Of a stretch of 64,000 bases of DNA, positions 9,108 through 17,588 are shown piece by piece. The notes beneath the pieces are model-generated. The model saw nothing but the letters and a program-made list of their open reading frames with translations. It made no database searches and was not told where the DNA came from. This DNA comes from Paraburkholderia sp. BCC1885 (GTDB taxonomy: Bacteria > Pseudomonadota > Gammaproteobacteria > Burkholderiales > Burkholderiaceae), in NCBI RefSeq assembly GCF_900996235.1, contig NZ_CAAJGM010000199.1, forward strand, positions 28,415 through 92,414. Direction: 5' to 3'. How positions within the stretch are numbered: position 1 is the first letter of the stretch; each line of letters starts with the position of its first letter. The translations under genes and the position numbers were made by a program.

Positions 9108-10025
9108 ATGAGATCGAACAACGAAAATCTGTCTAGCGGCATCAGCGTGTTTGCTGCCGTCGTCGATGCGGGGACCTTCGTCGCCGCCTCCGAGCAGATG
9201 GGCATGTCGCCGCCAGGCGTGAGCCGCGCCATCGCCCGGCTCGAAAAGCGCCTGAAAATACGGCTTTTCAACCGCACGACCCGCGCCGTCTCCCTCACCG
9301 AAGAGGGCCGGCGCTTCTACGAGCAGGTCATGCCGCATCTGCGCGGCATGGAAGAAGCGGCGGCCGCCGCCGCAGGGGACGCGGCCGCCGTGCGCGGCAA
9401 GCTGCGCATCAATCTCGATCCGGTGTCGTCGCGCCTCATTCTCGGGCCCAGGCTCGACGAGTTGATGGATGCTCATCCCGATCTCGAACTCGAATTCATC
9501 GCGCGCGATCAACTCGGCGATCTCATCGTGGATGGCTTCGATCTGGCCTTGCGCTTTGGCGAACCGCGCTCATCGAGCCTGATTGCGCGCAAGCTGCTGG
9601 ACACGGCCATCGTCACGGTGGCGGCGCCCTCGTACCTCGCGCGCTGGGGACGTCCGCTGCAACCTCAGGATCTGGGGCGCGGCACGCATCGCTGCCTCGA
9701 ATTTCGCCAGCCGGACACGGGCAAGCCTTATCCGTGGGAATTTCATCGCAAACGCAAAAAACTGACCGTCGAAACCAACGGACGGTTGACGGTGAACGAT
9801 CCAAGCGCGCTCCTCAACGCCTGTCTCGCCGGCTTCGGCATCGCGCAGATGTTGATGCTCGGCGCGGAGCCTTTTATTCGTGAAGGACGGCTCATCAATC
9901 TGTTTCCGGACTGGCCGGATGAACGTTTTCCGCTCTATGCCTATCATCCGTCGCGGCACCATATTCCCGCCCGAACGAGGGTGTTCCTCGACTTCATCGT
10001 CGCGCTAACGCGTGAGAACAGGTAG
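9108..10025 (+). CDS. LysR-family transcriptional regulator
   Basis: The 305-residue protein has an N-terminal winged helix-turn-helix (residues about 10-70, with SPPGVSRAIARLEKRL as recognition helix region and LFNRTTRAVSLTEEG following) and a LysR substrate-binding domain from about residue 95. This is the CrgA/DmlR-like subgroup. It is divergent from the NmrA-family gene at 8731 and most likely controls that gene and itself. The ligand is unknown. The ATG at 9108 is the natural start by family length. Confidence 0.9.
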   Translation: MRSNNENLSSGISVFAAVVDAGTFVAASEQMGMSPPGVSRAIARLEKRLKIRLFNRTTRAVSLTEEGRRFYEQVMPHLRGMEEAAAAAAGDAAAVRGKLRINLDPVSSRLILGPRLDELMDAHPDLELEFIARDQLGDLIVDGFDLALRFGEPRSSSLIARKLLDTAIVTVAAPSYLARWGRPLQPQDLGRGTHRCLEFRQPDTGKPYPWEFHRKRKKLTVETNGRLTVNDPSALLNACLAGFGIAQMLMLGAEPFIREGRLINLFPDWPDERFPLYAYHPSRHHIPARTRVFLDFIVALTRENR

Positions 10026-10301
10026 CCCCGCTACGGTCGACGCAGGGAGGACGTAACACGTACCGCCTCGCGCGAGTCGGGCATCTTTACCGCAAACGGC
10101 GTGGCGAATCTCCGCACGAATCGCCTGGGCGAATTAAAAGCCAGATTATTGCGGCATTATTTGCCGCGCAAACCTTTGCGGACCCATCTAGCCCTATCCG
10201 ACCGTCAAGAATCCCGCGTTTGTGCCGACAAACAAAGAACAGCCACCTGGCGGACCACCAGGCGGGCTTCACAAAAAAGACAGGCAGTGAGGATAACGAC
10301 G

Positions 10302-10610
10302 ATGACATGGCGCGTGTACACAATGCCCCGGCCGGCTAGCGCTTTCAACTGGATGCCCACGCTTGCCCGCATCCGCGAGCTGGTGGTGGCGGACGGTGGC
10401 CAGTTTTCGCTCCAGCTCGTCGAAGCGGAATACGAGTCGGCGACGGAAGCCGCGCGGGCGCATGGATGGGACGGCCAGTTCCACGATGGGCCGCACGTGT
10501 TCACGCTGCCGAACCCGGACGCCATGCAGTTCGGCCTCGTATGGACTCAGCCCGACGATATGCTTACGACGTTTATCGTTTCGCCGCGCCCGCTGCCCTG
10601 GCTCGAATGA
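10302..10610 (+). CDS. Conserved small protein of unknown function (102 aa)
   Basis: The open frame extends upstream to 10101, but the ATG at 10302 is preceded by GAGGA at a plausible distance, and the upstream part reads as basic non-conserved sequence, so I take 10302. The 102-residue protein (starts MTWRVYTMPRP, ends RPLPWLE) has no signal peptide, membrane segment or motif I recognise. The composition looks like a small globular protein with a Phe/Leu/Trp-rich C-terminal half. It is followed 94 bases later by the ferritin-like gene. I do not know its function. Confidence 0.6.
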   Translation: MTWRVYTMPRPASAFNWMPTLARIRELVVADGGQFSLQLVEAEYESATEAARAHGWDGQFHDGPHVFTLPNPDAMQFGLVWTQPDDMLTTFIVSPRPLPWLE

Positions 10611-10704
10611 CGCCTGCGCGGGCCGCGCGCGCGGCCTGCTGGACGGCAAAGCCGCGCAAGTAATGTCAGAATCCGTCGTGCCCCATTCTCCTGGAGTCCG
10701 CGGA

Positions 10705-11700
10705 ATGAGTGACCCGACCTTTGACACCTTCGCCGTCGAACGCCTGATTCAGGGCTTTACCGCGCCCACGCTGCCGCAGCGCAGACCCGACCGGGAAACC
10801 GTGGACGTCGCGGATCGCCGCGCGCGGCAGTGGACAAGCGAGGTCACCGGCCCGCTCAAACCCGGCTCCGACGCGCACCGCCGCGAGATGTGCCGGATGT
10901 TCCGCGAGACCTTCAATCCGTACCGGCCATCCGTGCTCGAATGGCCCACACTCGAACCCGACGCGCTCCAACGGATCGTTTCCCTGCCGATCTGGGATAT
11001 CGCCGTGCACACCGAAGGCAAAGCGCGGCTACGCATGGCCGCCTATGCCGCAACCGTCGACGAACCGGACGTGCGCGCAGCCATCGCACTGAACGCGTGG
11101 GAAGAGAACCGCCACAAGGAAGTGCTCTCGCGGCTGGTGGCCGCCTACGGCATCCCGCTCCTGAGCGAAGCGCCCTACGTGTTTCCCAAGGACACCGAAT
11201 GGGCCTATCTGGTGACGGGCTACAGCGAATGCATCGACAGCTTCTTCGCCTTCGGACTGTTCGAAGTGGCGCAACGCTCCGGGCTGTTCCCGCCGGAATT
11301 GATCGACACCTTCGAGCCGGTCATGCAGGAGGAGTGCCGTCATATCCTGCTGTTCGCCAACTGGGTGGCGTGGCATCGCGCGCAGTTGCCGTGGTGGCGT
11401 CGCATCGGCTTTCAGTTGAAAGTGGCCGCCGCGTGGGTATATCTCGGCTGGGAACGCACGCGCCTCGTGCGCACGCTCGACGCGGACGGCAACGAGCACA
11501 CGCACGACAACAACTTCACGGTGAAGGGCGCGCAGGCGGTATCCGCCGTCGACATCAGCGCACGCGAACTGTTGACGCTATGCCTCGCGGAAAACGAGCG
11601 GCGCTTCTCCGGCTATGACCCACGTCTGCTGCGCCCCCAGACGATGCCGCGACTCGTGCGCATCGCGCTGCGTTTCATGCGCGCCGGGCGTTCGAAGTAG
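10705..11700 (+). CDS. Ferritin-like-fold protein of unknown function
   Basis: Starting at the ATG at 10705 (GGAG eight bases upstream) gives 331 residues; the frame is open further upstream, but that part overlaps the preceding gene in another frame. Two Glu-x-x-His type motifs spaced along helices, WEENRHKEVL (about residue 137) and MQEECRHILLF (about residue 215), are the carboxylate/His pattern of di-iron ferritin-like proteins. So it may bind a metal pair and act as an oxygenase, oxidase or iron-handling protein. There is no signal peptide. No partner reductase is nearby. The exact family is uncertain, and the fold assignment rests on the two motifs only. Confidence 0.65.
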   Translation: MSDPTFDTFAVERLIQGFTAPTLPQRRPDRETVDVADRRARQWTSEVTGPLKPGSDAHRREMCRMFRETFNPYRPSVLEWPTLEPDALQRIVSLPIWDIAVHTEGKARLRMAAYAATVDEPDVRAAIALNAWEENRHKEVLSRLVAAYGIPLLSEAPYVFPKDTEWAYLVTGYSECIDSFFAFGLFEVAQRSGLFPPELIDTFEPVMQEECRHILLFANWVAWHRAQLPWWRRIGFQLKVAAAWVYLGWERTRLVRTLDADGNEHTHDNNFTVKGAQAVSAVDISARELLTLCLAENERRFSGYDPRLLRPQTMPRLVRIALRFMRAGRSK

Positions 11701-11784
11701 CGGTCCGGCCATCTGAACGCCGCGCAATCGTCACGCGATTGCCGCCTGACTACCGTGCCTGGTCCGTTATGAAACGGCCGCACG

Positions 11785-11838
11785 TAAACCCGGTAATGGT
11801 TTAGGCTTGCTTGCGAAAAGGCACCTGTGTGCTATAAA
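11785..11838 (+). promoter_or_regulatory. Predicted promoter and inverted-repeat operator of the sugar ABC operon
   Basis: TTGCGA at 11811-11816 and TATAAA at 11833-11838 are separated by 16 bases and resemble a sigma-70 promoter (4/6 and 5/6 consensus matches). Just upstream is a perfect inverted repeat, TAAACC (11785-11790) and GGTTTA (11798-11803), with a 7-base spacer, in a position suited to a repressor or activator. The transcript would begin near 11845 and reach the ATPase start at 11915. No regulator gene is adjacent, so the protein that binds must be encoded elsewhere. Confidence 0.5.
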
Positions 11839-11914
11839 AAAATGCTAGTTAGCCTATCTACCGGTCGCCTCGCCGAAGAAACGGGCGCCGTCACAGGAGC
11901 GAGCGAGACAATCC

Positions 11915-12655
11915 ATGAGCCTTCTGGAGCTCAGAGACGTTTCCAAACACTTCGGGGCGATTCGCGCCCTGACCGACGTCACGCTCAGTCTGGAGCCGGG
12001 TCAGGTGGTCGGGCTCATGGGCGACAACGGCGCCGGAAAATCGACTCTGGTGAAGGTGATCGCCGGCAATTTTCCGCCTTCGCACGGCGAGATCCTCATT
12101 GACGGCAAAGCGGTGCATTTCAACAAGCCGGTCGACGCGCGCGCCGCGGGCATCGAAGTCGTCTATCAGGACCTCGCGCTGTGCGACAACCTGACGGCGG
12201 CAGCCAATGTATTCCTCGGCCGCGAGCCGCGCATCGGCTTCGGACCCATCCGCATTCTCGATCACGCCGCCATGTACCGGCGCGCGGGCGAACTTTTCAA
12301 AGAGCTGAAATCCGAAACGCGCCCGCTCGATCTGGTGCGGCAGATGTCGGGCGGCCAACGCCAGGCGGTGGCGATCGCGCGCACGCGTCTCTCGGACGCG
12401 CGGCTCGTCATCATGGACGAGCCCACCGCCGCCATCAGCGTGCGCCAGGTGGCCGAAGTCCTCGAACTCATCAAACGCCTGTCCGAACATGGCATTGCGG
12501 TCATCCTCATCAGCCATCGCATGCCTGACGTATTCGCCGTCGCGCATCGCGTGGTCGTGATGCGGCGCGGCCACAAGGTTGCGGACAAGCAGACCGCAGC
12601 GTCGTCTCCGGAAGAAGTGACCGGCCTGATTACCGGAGCCATTGCCACCGCCTGA
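11915..12655 (+). CDS. Sugar ABC transporter ATP-binding protein
   Basis: The 246-residue ATPase has Walker A GDNGAGKST (residues 36-44), Q-loop in VVYQDLAL, signature MSGGQRQ, Walker B LVIMDEP and switch His in LISHR. It is a single nucleotide-binding unit, like FrcA of the CUT2 carbohydrate importers, rather than the fused double ATPase of RbsA/XylG type; it should therefore act as a homodimer. It is the first gene of a three-gene unit with the permease (27-base gap) and the binding protein. The sugar cannot be told from the ATPase. Confidence 0.93.
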   Translation: MSLLELRDVSKHFGAIRALTDVTLSLEPGQVVGLMGDNGAGKSTLVKVIAGNFPPSHGEILIDGKAVHFNKPVDARAAGIEVVYQDLALCDNLTAAANVFLGREPRIGFGPIRILDHAAMYRRAGELFKELKSETRPLDLVRQMSGGQRQAVAIARTRLSDARLVIMDEPTAAISVRQVAEVLELIKRLSEHGIAVILISHRMPDVFAVAHRVVVMRRGHKVADKQTAASSPEEVTGLITGAIATA

Positions 12656-12681
12656 AACCGAATTGCTTTGGAGTCCAGAAA

Positions 12682-13707
12682 GTGAACGATCCGCAGGAAA
12701 GGCCCACGCCGATGGCGGCTCTGCTCGACAATCCGCAGGCCACGAGGACCCACACGCGCTGGACCGGGCTGCTGGCGAGCCAGGTGTTCTGGGTGGTGCT
12801 CGCCACGATTGTCGCCTGCGTCGTGCTGTCGTTCGTGACGTCCACCTTTGCGACGCAGCAAAATCTCTTTAACGTCACGCGCAATTTTGCATTCGTCGCC
12901 ATCGTCGCGCTCGGCATGATGGCGGTGATCGTCACAGGCGGCATCGACATTTCGGTCGGCTCGACCATCGGCCTGTCGGGCATCGTCCTCTCGGTGGTGA
13001 TGAATGCCGGCTATCCGATCTGGGCCGGCATCGGCATGGGGCTGTTGACCGCGGGGCTCGTCGGCCTCGTCAACGGCCTGCTGATTGCCTATCTCGACAT
13101 GCAGCCTTTCGTCGTCACGCTCGGCATGCTGAGCGTGGGCCGCAGCCTCGCGCTGGTGTTCTCCGGCAGCCGCACTATTTTCGATTTCGGCCCCGACGGC
13201 AGCAAGCTGCTCGCGCTCGGCGGCGGCAAGACGCTCGGCCTCGCCAATCCCGTGTGGTTTCTGCTGGTGCTCGCCGTGCTGTTCTGGTTCGCCTTCGCGT
13301 GGACGCGCTGGGGCCGCTATGTCTTCGCTGTCGGCGGCAACCGTCATGCGGCGCGGCTCACCGGCGTGCCGGTGCGCCGCATCGTCTGCTCGGTGTATGT
13401 GCTGGCCGGTTTGATGGCGGGAGTCGCCGCGATTCTGGAAGTCGGCTGGCTGGGCGCGGTGACGACCGGTCTCGGCACCGGCGACGAGCTGCGTGTGATC
13501 GCGGCAACCGTGATTGGCGGCACCAATCTGATGGGTGGCATCGGCAGCGCCTTCGGGACCGTGGTCGGCGCCGCGCTCATCGAAGTCATCCGCAACAGCC
13601 TGATCCTGCTGGGCGTCGATTCGTTCTGGCAGGGCACGGTCGTGGGGAGCTTCATCATCATCGCCGTACTGTTCAACCGGCTCGGCGGCGAACGGCAAAG
13701 CAACTGA
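12682..13707 (+). CDS. Sugar ABC transporter permease (CUT2/RbsC-like)
   Basis: A GTG start at 12682 has GGAG eight bases upstream. The 341-residue inner-membrane protein has about eight to ten hydrophobic helices and the conserved cytoplasmic segment (GRYVFAVGGNRHAARLTGV) by which BPD_transp_2 permeases contact the ATPase. The motif GGIDISVGS, hallmark of ribose/xylose/galactose-type permeases, is at about residues 89-97. It would form a homodimeric channel fed by the periplasmic protein encoded next. It lies between the ATPase and binding-protein genes on one transcript. Confidence 0.93.
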   Translation: MNDPQERPTPMAALLDNPQATRTHTRWTGLLASQVFWVVLATIVACVVLSFVTSTFATQQNLFNVTRNFAFVAIVALGMMAVIVTGGIDISVGSTIGLSGIVLSVVMNAGYPIWAGIGMGLLTAGLVGLVNGLLIAYLDMQPFVVTLGMLSVGRSLALVFSGSRTIFDFGPDGSKLLALGGGKTLGLANPVWFLLVLAVLFWFAFAWTRWGRYVFAVGGNRHAARLTGVPVRRIVCSVYVLAGLMAGVAAILEVGWLGAVTTGLGTGDELRVIAATVIGGTNLMGGIGSAFGTVVGAALIEVIRNSLILLGVDSFWQGTVVGSFIIIAVLFNRLGGERQSN

Positions 13708-13733
13708 TAACTGTGTGAGACAAGGAGACGACA

Positions 13734-14726
13734 ATGAAGAAAATGTTGATGTGTCTTGCTGCGATCGGAGGGCTCGCCATCCTGGGCACCTCCGCCTCCG
13801 CAGCCGATAAAACCCTGGCGCTGGTCGTAAAGGGGCTCGACAACCCCTACTTCGACCTGATGCACCAGGGATGCGACCGCGCCAACAAGGAGCTCAACAA
13901 GCAAGGCTACACCTGCTACTACACGGGTCCCGCTACCGCCGCGGACGAAACCGCGGAAGTGCAGATCATCGACGACCTGCTGACCAAGGGCGTGGCGAGC
14001 ATCGCCATCTCGCCTGCCAACGCGCCGGCCGTCGCCGAGGAATTGCGCCGCCGCAATGTGACGATCCCCGTCATCACCGCGGACGCCGACCTGTTGCCCA
14101 AGGACGCCTCGCTGCGCAAGACCTATGTCGGCACCGACAACTACGAGCTGGGCGTCAAGCTCGGCGAACAGTTGAAGCTGCTGATGCCGAAGGGCGGCAA
14201 TATCTGCCTCGTCATGGGCAACCCCGCCGCCGAAAACATCAACCAGCGCGCCGCCGGCACGCGCGACGCACTCGCCGGCAAGAAGGGCGTCCAGAAACTG
14301 ACCGGCGAAAACGGCTGGAAGGAAATCAGCGCCTGTCCGCTCTACGTGAACGACGACGCCGCCAAGGCCAACCAGATGATGCAGGACACGCTGACGGCCA
14401 ACGCCACCGGGCTCGACGCCTTCGTGCTCGAAGGCGGCTGGCCGCTATTCGCACCGCAGGCGTATTCGCAGGTCGTGGCGCCGATCATGGACAAGATCAA
14501 CAGCGGCAAGTTCGTGATCGTCTCAGCCGATACGTTGGGACCGGAGATCCAGGCGCTCAAGGATCATAAAGTCAATGTGCTGGTAGGCCAGCGGCCGGAG
14601 GAAATGGGCTACCAGGCGGCGATGGTGATGCGCGATCTCGCGGAAGGCAAGACGGTAAAGCCGGTGATTCACACCGGGCTGGATACCTGCACCTGGAAGA
14701 ATGCGGATACCTGTCTCAAGCATTAA
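13734..14726 (+). CDS. Periplasmic sugar-binding protein of ABC transporter
   Basis: The 330-residue precursor begins with a signal peptide (MKKMLMCLAAIGG, cleavage after SASA at about residue 23) and continues as a type I periplasmic binding protein of the Peripla_BP_4 family. The opening strand LALVVKGLDNPYF is the typical ligand-side motif of ribose/fructose/allose binders. Two Cys pairs (in KQGYTCYYTG and near the C-terminus in DTCTWKNADTC) could form disulfides in the periplasm. It is the last gene of the ABC unit. The order ATPase-permease-binder differs from many CUT2 operons, in which the binder comes first. A strong terminator follows. The ligand is not identifiable. Confidence 0.92.
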   Translation: MKKMLMCLAAIGGLAILGTSASAADKTLALVVKGLDNPYFDLMHQGCDRANKELNKQGYTCYYTGPATAADETAEVQIIDDLLTKGVASIAISPANAPAVAEELRRRNVTIPVITADADLLPKDASLRKTYVGTDNYELGVKLGEQLKLLMPKGGNICLVMGNPAAENINQRAAGTRDALAGKKGVQKLTGENGWKEISACPLYVNDDAAKANQMMQDTLTANATGLDAFVLEGGWPLFAPQAYSQVVAPIMDKINSGKFVIVSADTLGPEIQALKDHKVNVLVGQRPEEMGYQAAMVMRDLAEGKTVKPVIHTGLDTCTWKNADTCLKH

Positions 14727-14760
14727 GTCGCCGATGCAGGATTCGCAGCGACGATGGACG

Positions 14761-14797
14761 AGGGAGCCGAGGTGGTTTACCCGGCTCCCTTTTTTTG
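14761..14797 (+). terminator. Rho-independent terminator of the ABC operon
   Basis: AGGGAGCCG (14761-14769) pairs perfectly with CGGCTCCCT (14782-14790) around a 12-base loop and is followed directly by a run of seven to eight T residues. It lies 34 bases after the binding-protein stop codon and is a textbook intrinsic terminator, isolating the ABC operon from the gene at 15069. Confidence 0.93.
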
Positions 14798-14974
14798 CCT
14801 GAGAAGCAATACCGGTTGAGCCGGCTCAGCCTCGCACCGCGCTAGGTCCCGACCGTCGCCAGCAAGAACCGTCTGTCGAGCACAGGCACCTTTATGGCAA
14901 CGGCCACCCTGGCTTTTTGACGCATCGAAATGGGTACTTGCGCGCCTGGCCACATCTGGCGGAATTCGCGACGC

Positions 14975-14999
14975 TTCGCTTGTATCGCTGCCGTTTCGC
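14975..14999 (+). promoter_or_regulatory. PIP / hrpII box (TTCGC-N15-TTCGC)
   Basis: TTCGC at 14975-14979 and TTCGC at 14995-14999 are separated by exactly 15 bases, an exact match to the plant-inducible-promoter box bound by HrpX in Xanthomonas; TTCG-N16-TTCG is the hrpII box of Ralstonia HrpB. It lies 69 bases before the start codon of the HExxH protein at 15069, on the same strand and after the upstream operon's terminator. A weak -10-like TAGATA occurs at 15031-15036, about 31 bases downstream, which is the usual distance. No hrp regulator is in the window, so binding is inference. Confidence 0.6.
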
Positions 15000-15068
15000 A
15001 TATCCGCGCAACGGTGGGTCAATAGCTGATTAGATAGGCGCTCCCGACGAGTCATCCGGAGCCGCAAC

Positions 15069-15734
15069 ATGGTTTCAGTAACTGGCGCAGGCGCGCGCCC
15101 CATCAACGATCCTGCCGATATCCCGGCCGGCAACACCCAGGCCGCCTCAGACAAGCTCAGACAATCGGGGGTCGATTATCGACCCGGCACCGAGAGTCTC
15201 GCCCAGCCCACCACGGGCAGCGCTCACCTCGATATGCTGCGCACCCGAGCCGGCGACAAAGGTCTCGAACGGATGTTTCAGCGCAACATCAAGGTCAAGA
15301 CGATCATGGACCGGGTCGACACATCGCACCCGGATGCCGTCAAGCCTGAGCAGGTGATCAAGGCGCTCAATACGCCCGGCTCACGCTACTCGAAACTCGC
15401 GGTCGAAAAAACCAGCGTGGGTAACCACTATTCACCGGCTGAGAACACCGTTCGTTTGATCGATCCGGATAATCATCCCTATGCCGCGCATGAGATGCGG
15501 CACGCCTACGATCATCTGCACGGCAAGCTCGATTTGCAGCAACCCGAGCATCGGCTCAAGTCCGAACACAATGCCTTCGTGTCGCAGCAGAAAGCGGCCG
15601 GCGAGCTTGGGCAGCCGTCCGGATTCGACCGCACGCCTTTTGAGCAGGCTAAAACCTACGAGGGCAAAGAGGGCTATCCCGGCACGGTTTTAGAAAGTAC
15701 CGATGCTGTGAAGAAGTGGGTCGATCAGCAATGA
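15069..15734 (+). CDS. Putative zinc metalloprotease, candidate type III secreted effector
   Basis: This 221-residue protein has HEMRH at residues 141-145 (HExxH zinc site) in the context NTVRLIDPDNHPYAAHE, with Glu166 in KSEHNAF as a possible third ligand. That layout recalls the M91-like effector peptidases (NleD, HopH1/XopG group), although overall similarity seems low. The N-terminal 50 residues are Ser/Thr/Ala/Gly/Gln-rich and lack a Sec signal or membrane helix, as is usual for type III substrates. GGAG lies seven bases before the ATG. The exact PIP box upstream (14975) supports control by an HrpB/HrpX-like activator. Base composition looks slightly less G/C-rich than neighbours. It is a single-gene unit between an operon terminator and a convergent MocR gene. 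A type VI effector or a cytosolic peptidase are alternatives. Confidence 0.6.
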   Translation: MVSVTGAGARPINDPADIPAGNTQAASDKLRQSGVDYRPGTESLAQPTTGSAHLDMLRTRAGDKGLERMFQRNIKVKTIMDRVDTSHPDAVKPEQVIKALNTPGSRYSKLAVEKTSVGNHYSPAENTVRLIDPDNHPYAAHEMRHAYDHLHGKLDLQQPEHRLKSEHNAFVSQQKAAGELGQPSGFDRTPFEQAKTYEGKEGYPGTVLESTDAVKKWVDQQ

Positions 15735-15785
15735 GATGGCGCCGGGCCGCGTGACGTGTGCGTCTCGTGGCCCGCTTGCGCGGCT

Positions 15786-17294
15786 TCAACGAATCTCGGC
15801 CGTCTCCGCCCTGCGCTGCGCTTCACGCATCAGCGATGCCGCCAGCTTGCCGAGCGTCGCCAAGGCCTTCTCGATCTCCGGCGACCACGTATAGCTGTAG
15901 TTCAGGCGAATGAAATTGCCGTAGACATTGGAGGCCGAAAAAATGTACCCCGGCGCCACGGTGATGTGTCTTTCCAGCGCCAGCTCGTACAGCTTGAGCG
16001 AATCGACTTGCGACGGCAATTCGACCCACAGCACGTATCCGCCCATCGGACGCGAGGTGCGCGTGCCCGTGGGAAAATGCCTTTCGATCGTTGTCCTCAT
16101 CAAATTGGCGTTCTGCTGATACGCCTTGCGCAAGCGCCGCAGATGATGCTCATAACGGTCGTTCTTCAGATACTCGGCTAAGGCCTGCTGCGGAATGGAC
16201 GAGGTGGTCAACGTATTGAGAAACTTGAGCTTCTCCACCTGATCGCGGTAACGGCCTGGCATGGCCCAGCCGATCCGGTGTCCGGTGGACAGGCTTTTCG
16301 AAAACGACGAGCAATGCAGCACCAGCCCCTTTTTGTCGAGCGCCTTTAGTGAGCCCGGATGGGTGTCGCCGAAGTAAAGCTCGTGATAGACGTCGTTCTC
16401 GATGATCGGCACGTCATGCCGCGCGAGCAGATCCACCAGCCGCTGCTTGTTCGCATCGGACATGCGAAAACCCAGCGGATTCTGGAAATTCGGCATCACC
16501 ATGCAGGCGGCAATCCGCTCGCGCGCGAGGATTCGTTCGAGCGCGTCGAGGTCCATGCCCTCCTGCGGATGCGTCACCACTTCGATGGCCCGCATGCCCA
16601 TGCGTTCGATTGCATGCAGCATCGCGTAGAAGGTCGGCGATTCGACGGCGATGGTGTCGCCCGGTTTCGCCACGGCTTGCAGGCACAGATTGATCGCTTC
16701 GGTCGCGCCGATGGTAACGATAATCTCGTTCGGATCGGCCGGCTGGCCGTTTTCCAGGTAACGCCGGGCGATCTGCCGGATCAGCTCCGGATTGCCCGGC
16801 GGCAATTCATCCGTCGTCCCACGCGATGGATTGCGGCGCGCCACGGCATAGCCGTATGCATTGATCTTTTGCACCGGGAAGAGCGACGGGTCCGGATAGG
16901 GCGAGCCCAACGGAATGGCATCGTCGCTGCGAATCGAGCGTAGCGTGGAGAGCACGAGGCGGCTCACGTCGACATGGGCCGACACGGCAAGCGGCTGCGA
17001 CGCGCGCAATTCGCTCGCGGCAGGCGCACTCGACGCACGCCCCGACTGTACGAAATACCCCGATTTAGGCCGGCTCAGGATCACGCCCTTGCTCTCGAGC
17101 AGCAGGTAGGCGTGAAGCACCGTCTTGATGCTCAACTGGTGTTGCTGGCTGGTCTGCCTGACCGACGGAATGCGCTCACCCGGCAGGAACACGCCGCTGC
17201 GGACCTGATCTTCGATTTGACGGGCGAGCTTTTCATACAGCTTCGCGACCTTCACGTGTGGCTTGATGGGTTCGGCGCGCCGGGTGTTCAACAT
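15786..17294 (-). CDS. MocR-type regulator (GntR wHTH plus aminotransferase fold)
   Basis: From the ATG at 17294 the protein has 502 residues, normal for MocR. The frame is open to 17465, but a -10-like TATATT on this strand near 17350 would place the promoter inside that extension. An N-terminal GntR winged helix (LYEKLARQIEDQVRSG, SVRQTSQQHQLSIKTVLHAY) is followed by a linker and a class I aminotransferase-like domain. The PLP-binding Lys is in SSFSKSLSTGHRIGW. MocR proteins sense PLP or amino compounds and usually control a divergent gene, here possibly the lipoprotein at 17589. Confidence 0.9.
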   Translation of the reverse strand: MLNTRRAEPIKPHVKVAKLYEKLARQIEDQVRSGVFLPGERIPSVRQTSQQHQLSIKTVLHAYLLLESKGVILSRPKSGYFVQSGRASSAPAASELRASQPLAVSAHVDVSRLVLSTLRSIRSDDAIPLGSPYPDPSLFPVQKINAYGYAVARRNPSRGTTDELPPGNPELIRQIARRYLENGQPADPNEIIVTIGATEAINLCLQAVAKPGDTIAVESPTFYAMLHAIERMGMRAIEVVTHPQEGMDLDALERILARERIAACMVMPNFQNPLGFRMSDANKQRLVDLLARHDVPIIENDVYHELYFGDTHPGSLKALDKKGLVLHCSSFSKSLSTGHRIGWAMPGRYRDQVEKLKFLNTLTTSSIPQQALAEYLKNDRYEHHLRRLRKAYQQNANLMRTTIERHFPTGTRTSRPMGGYVLWVELPSQVDSLKLYELALERHITVAPGYIFSASNVYGNFIRLNYSYTWSPEIEKALATLGKLAASLMREAQRRAETAEIR

Positions 17295-17588
17295 GGCAGG
17301 AATTCGGTTTCGGCTCGGGGATGCATCCCGCGTGGCGTCACTCAGGGAAAACCGCAATATACCACCGGATATAACGGTCGGCATTTTGCGCACTTTTTCC
17401 AGCCTGCCGGAGCATCGGCTCATTGCGCGTCGGCGCATCGCTGCAGCCGGCGCGGGCAATGCCACAAGAGGCTTATGTGTATATTACGAATCCATGGCGC
17501 AGCCGGGCTCGCCGCGCCATGCGCGCGCGTGATCGCGCCCTCGCAGAATCGCCCTCACCGTTCGGTTTGAATCGCTTTCGGAGGAAAC

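Noticed and set aside
10151..10167. GCGGCA-TTATT-TGCCGC hairpin after the LysR gene
   Set aside because: Only six base pairs and no T-run; too weak to call a terminator.
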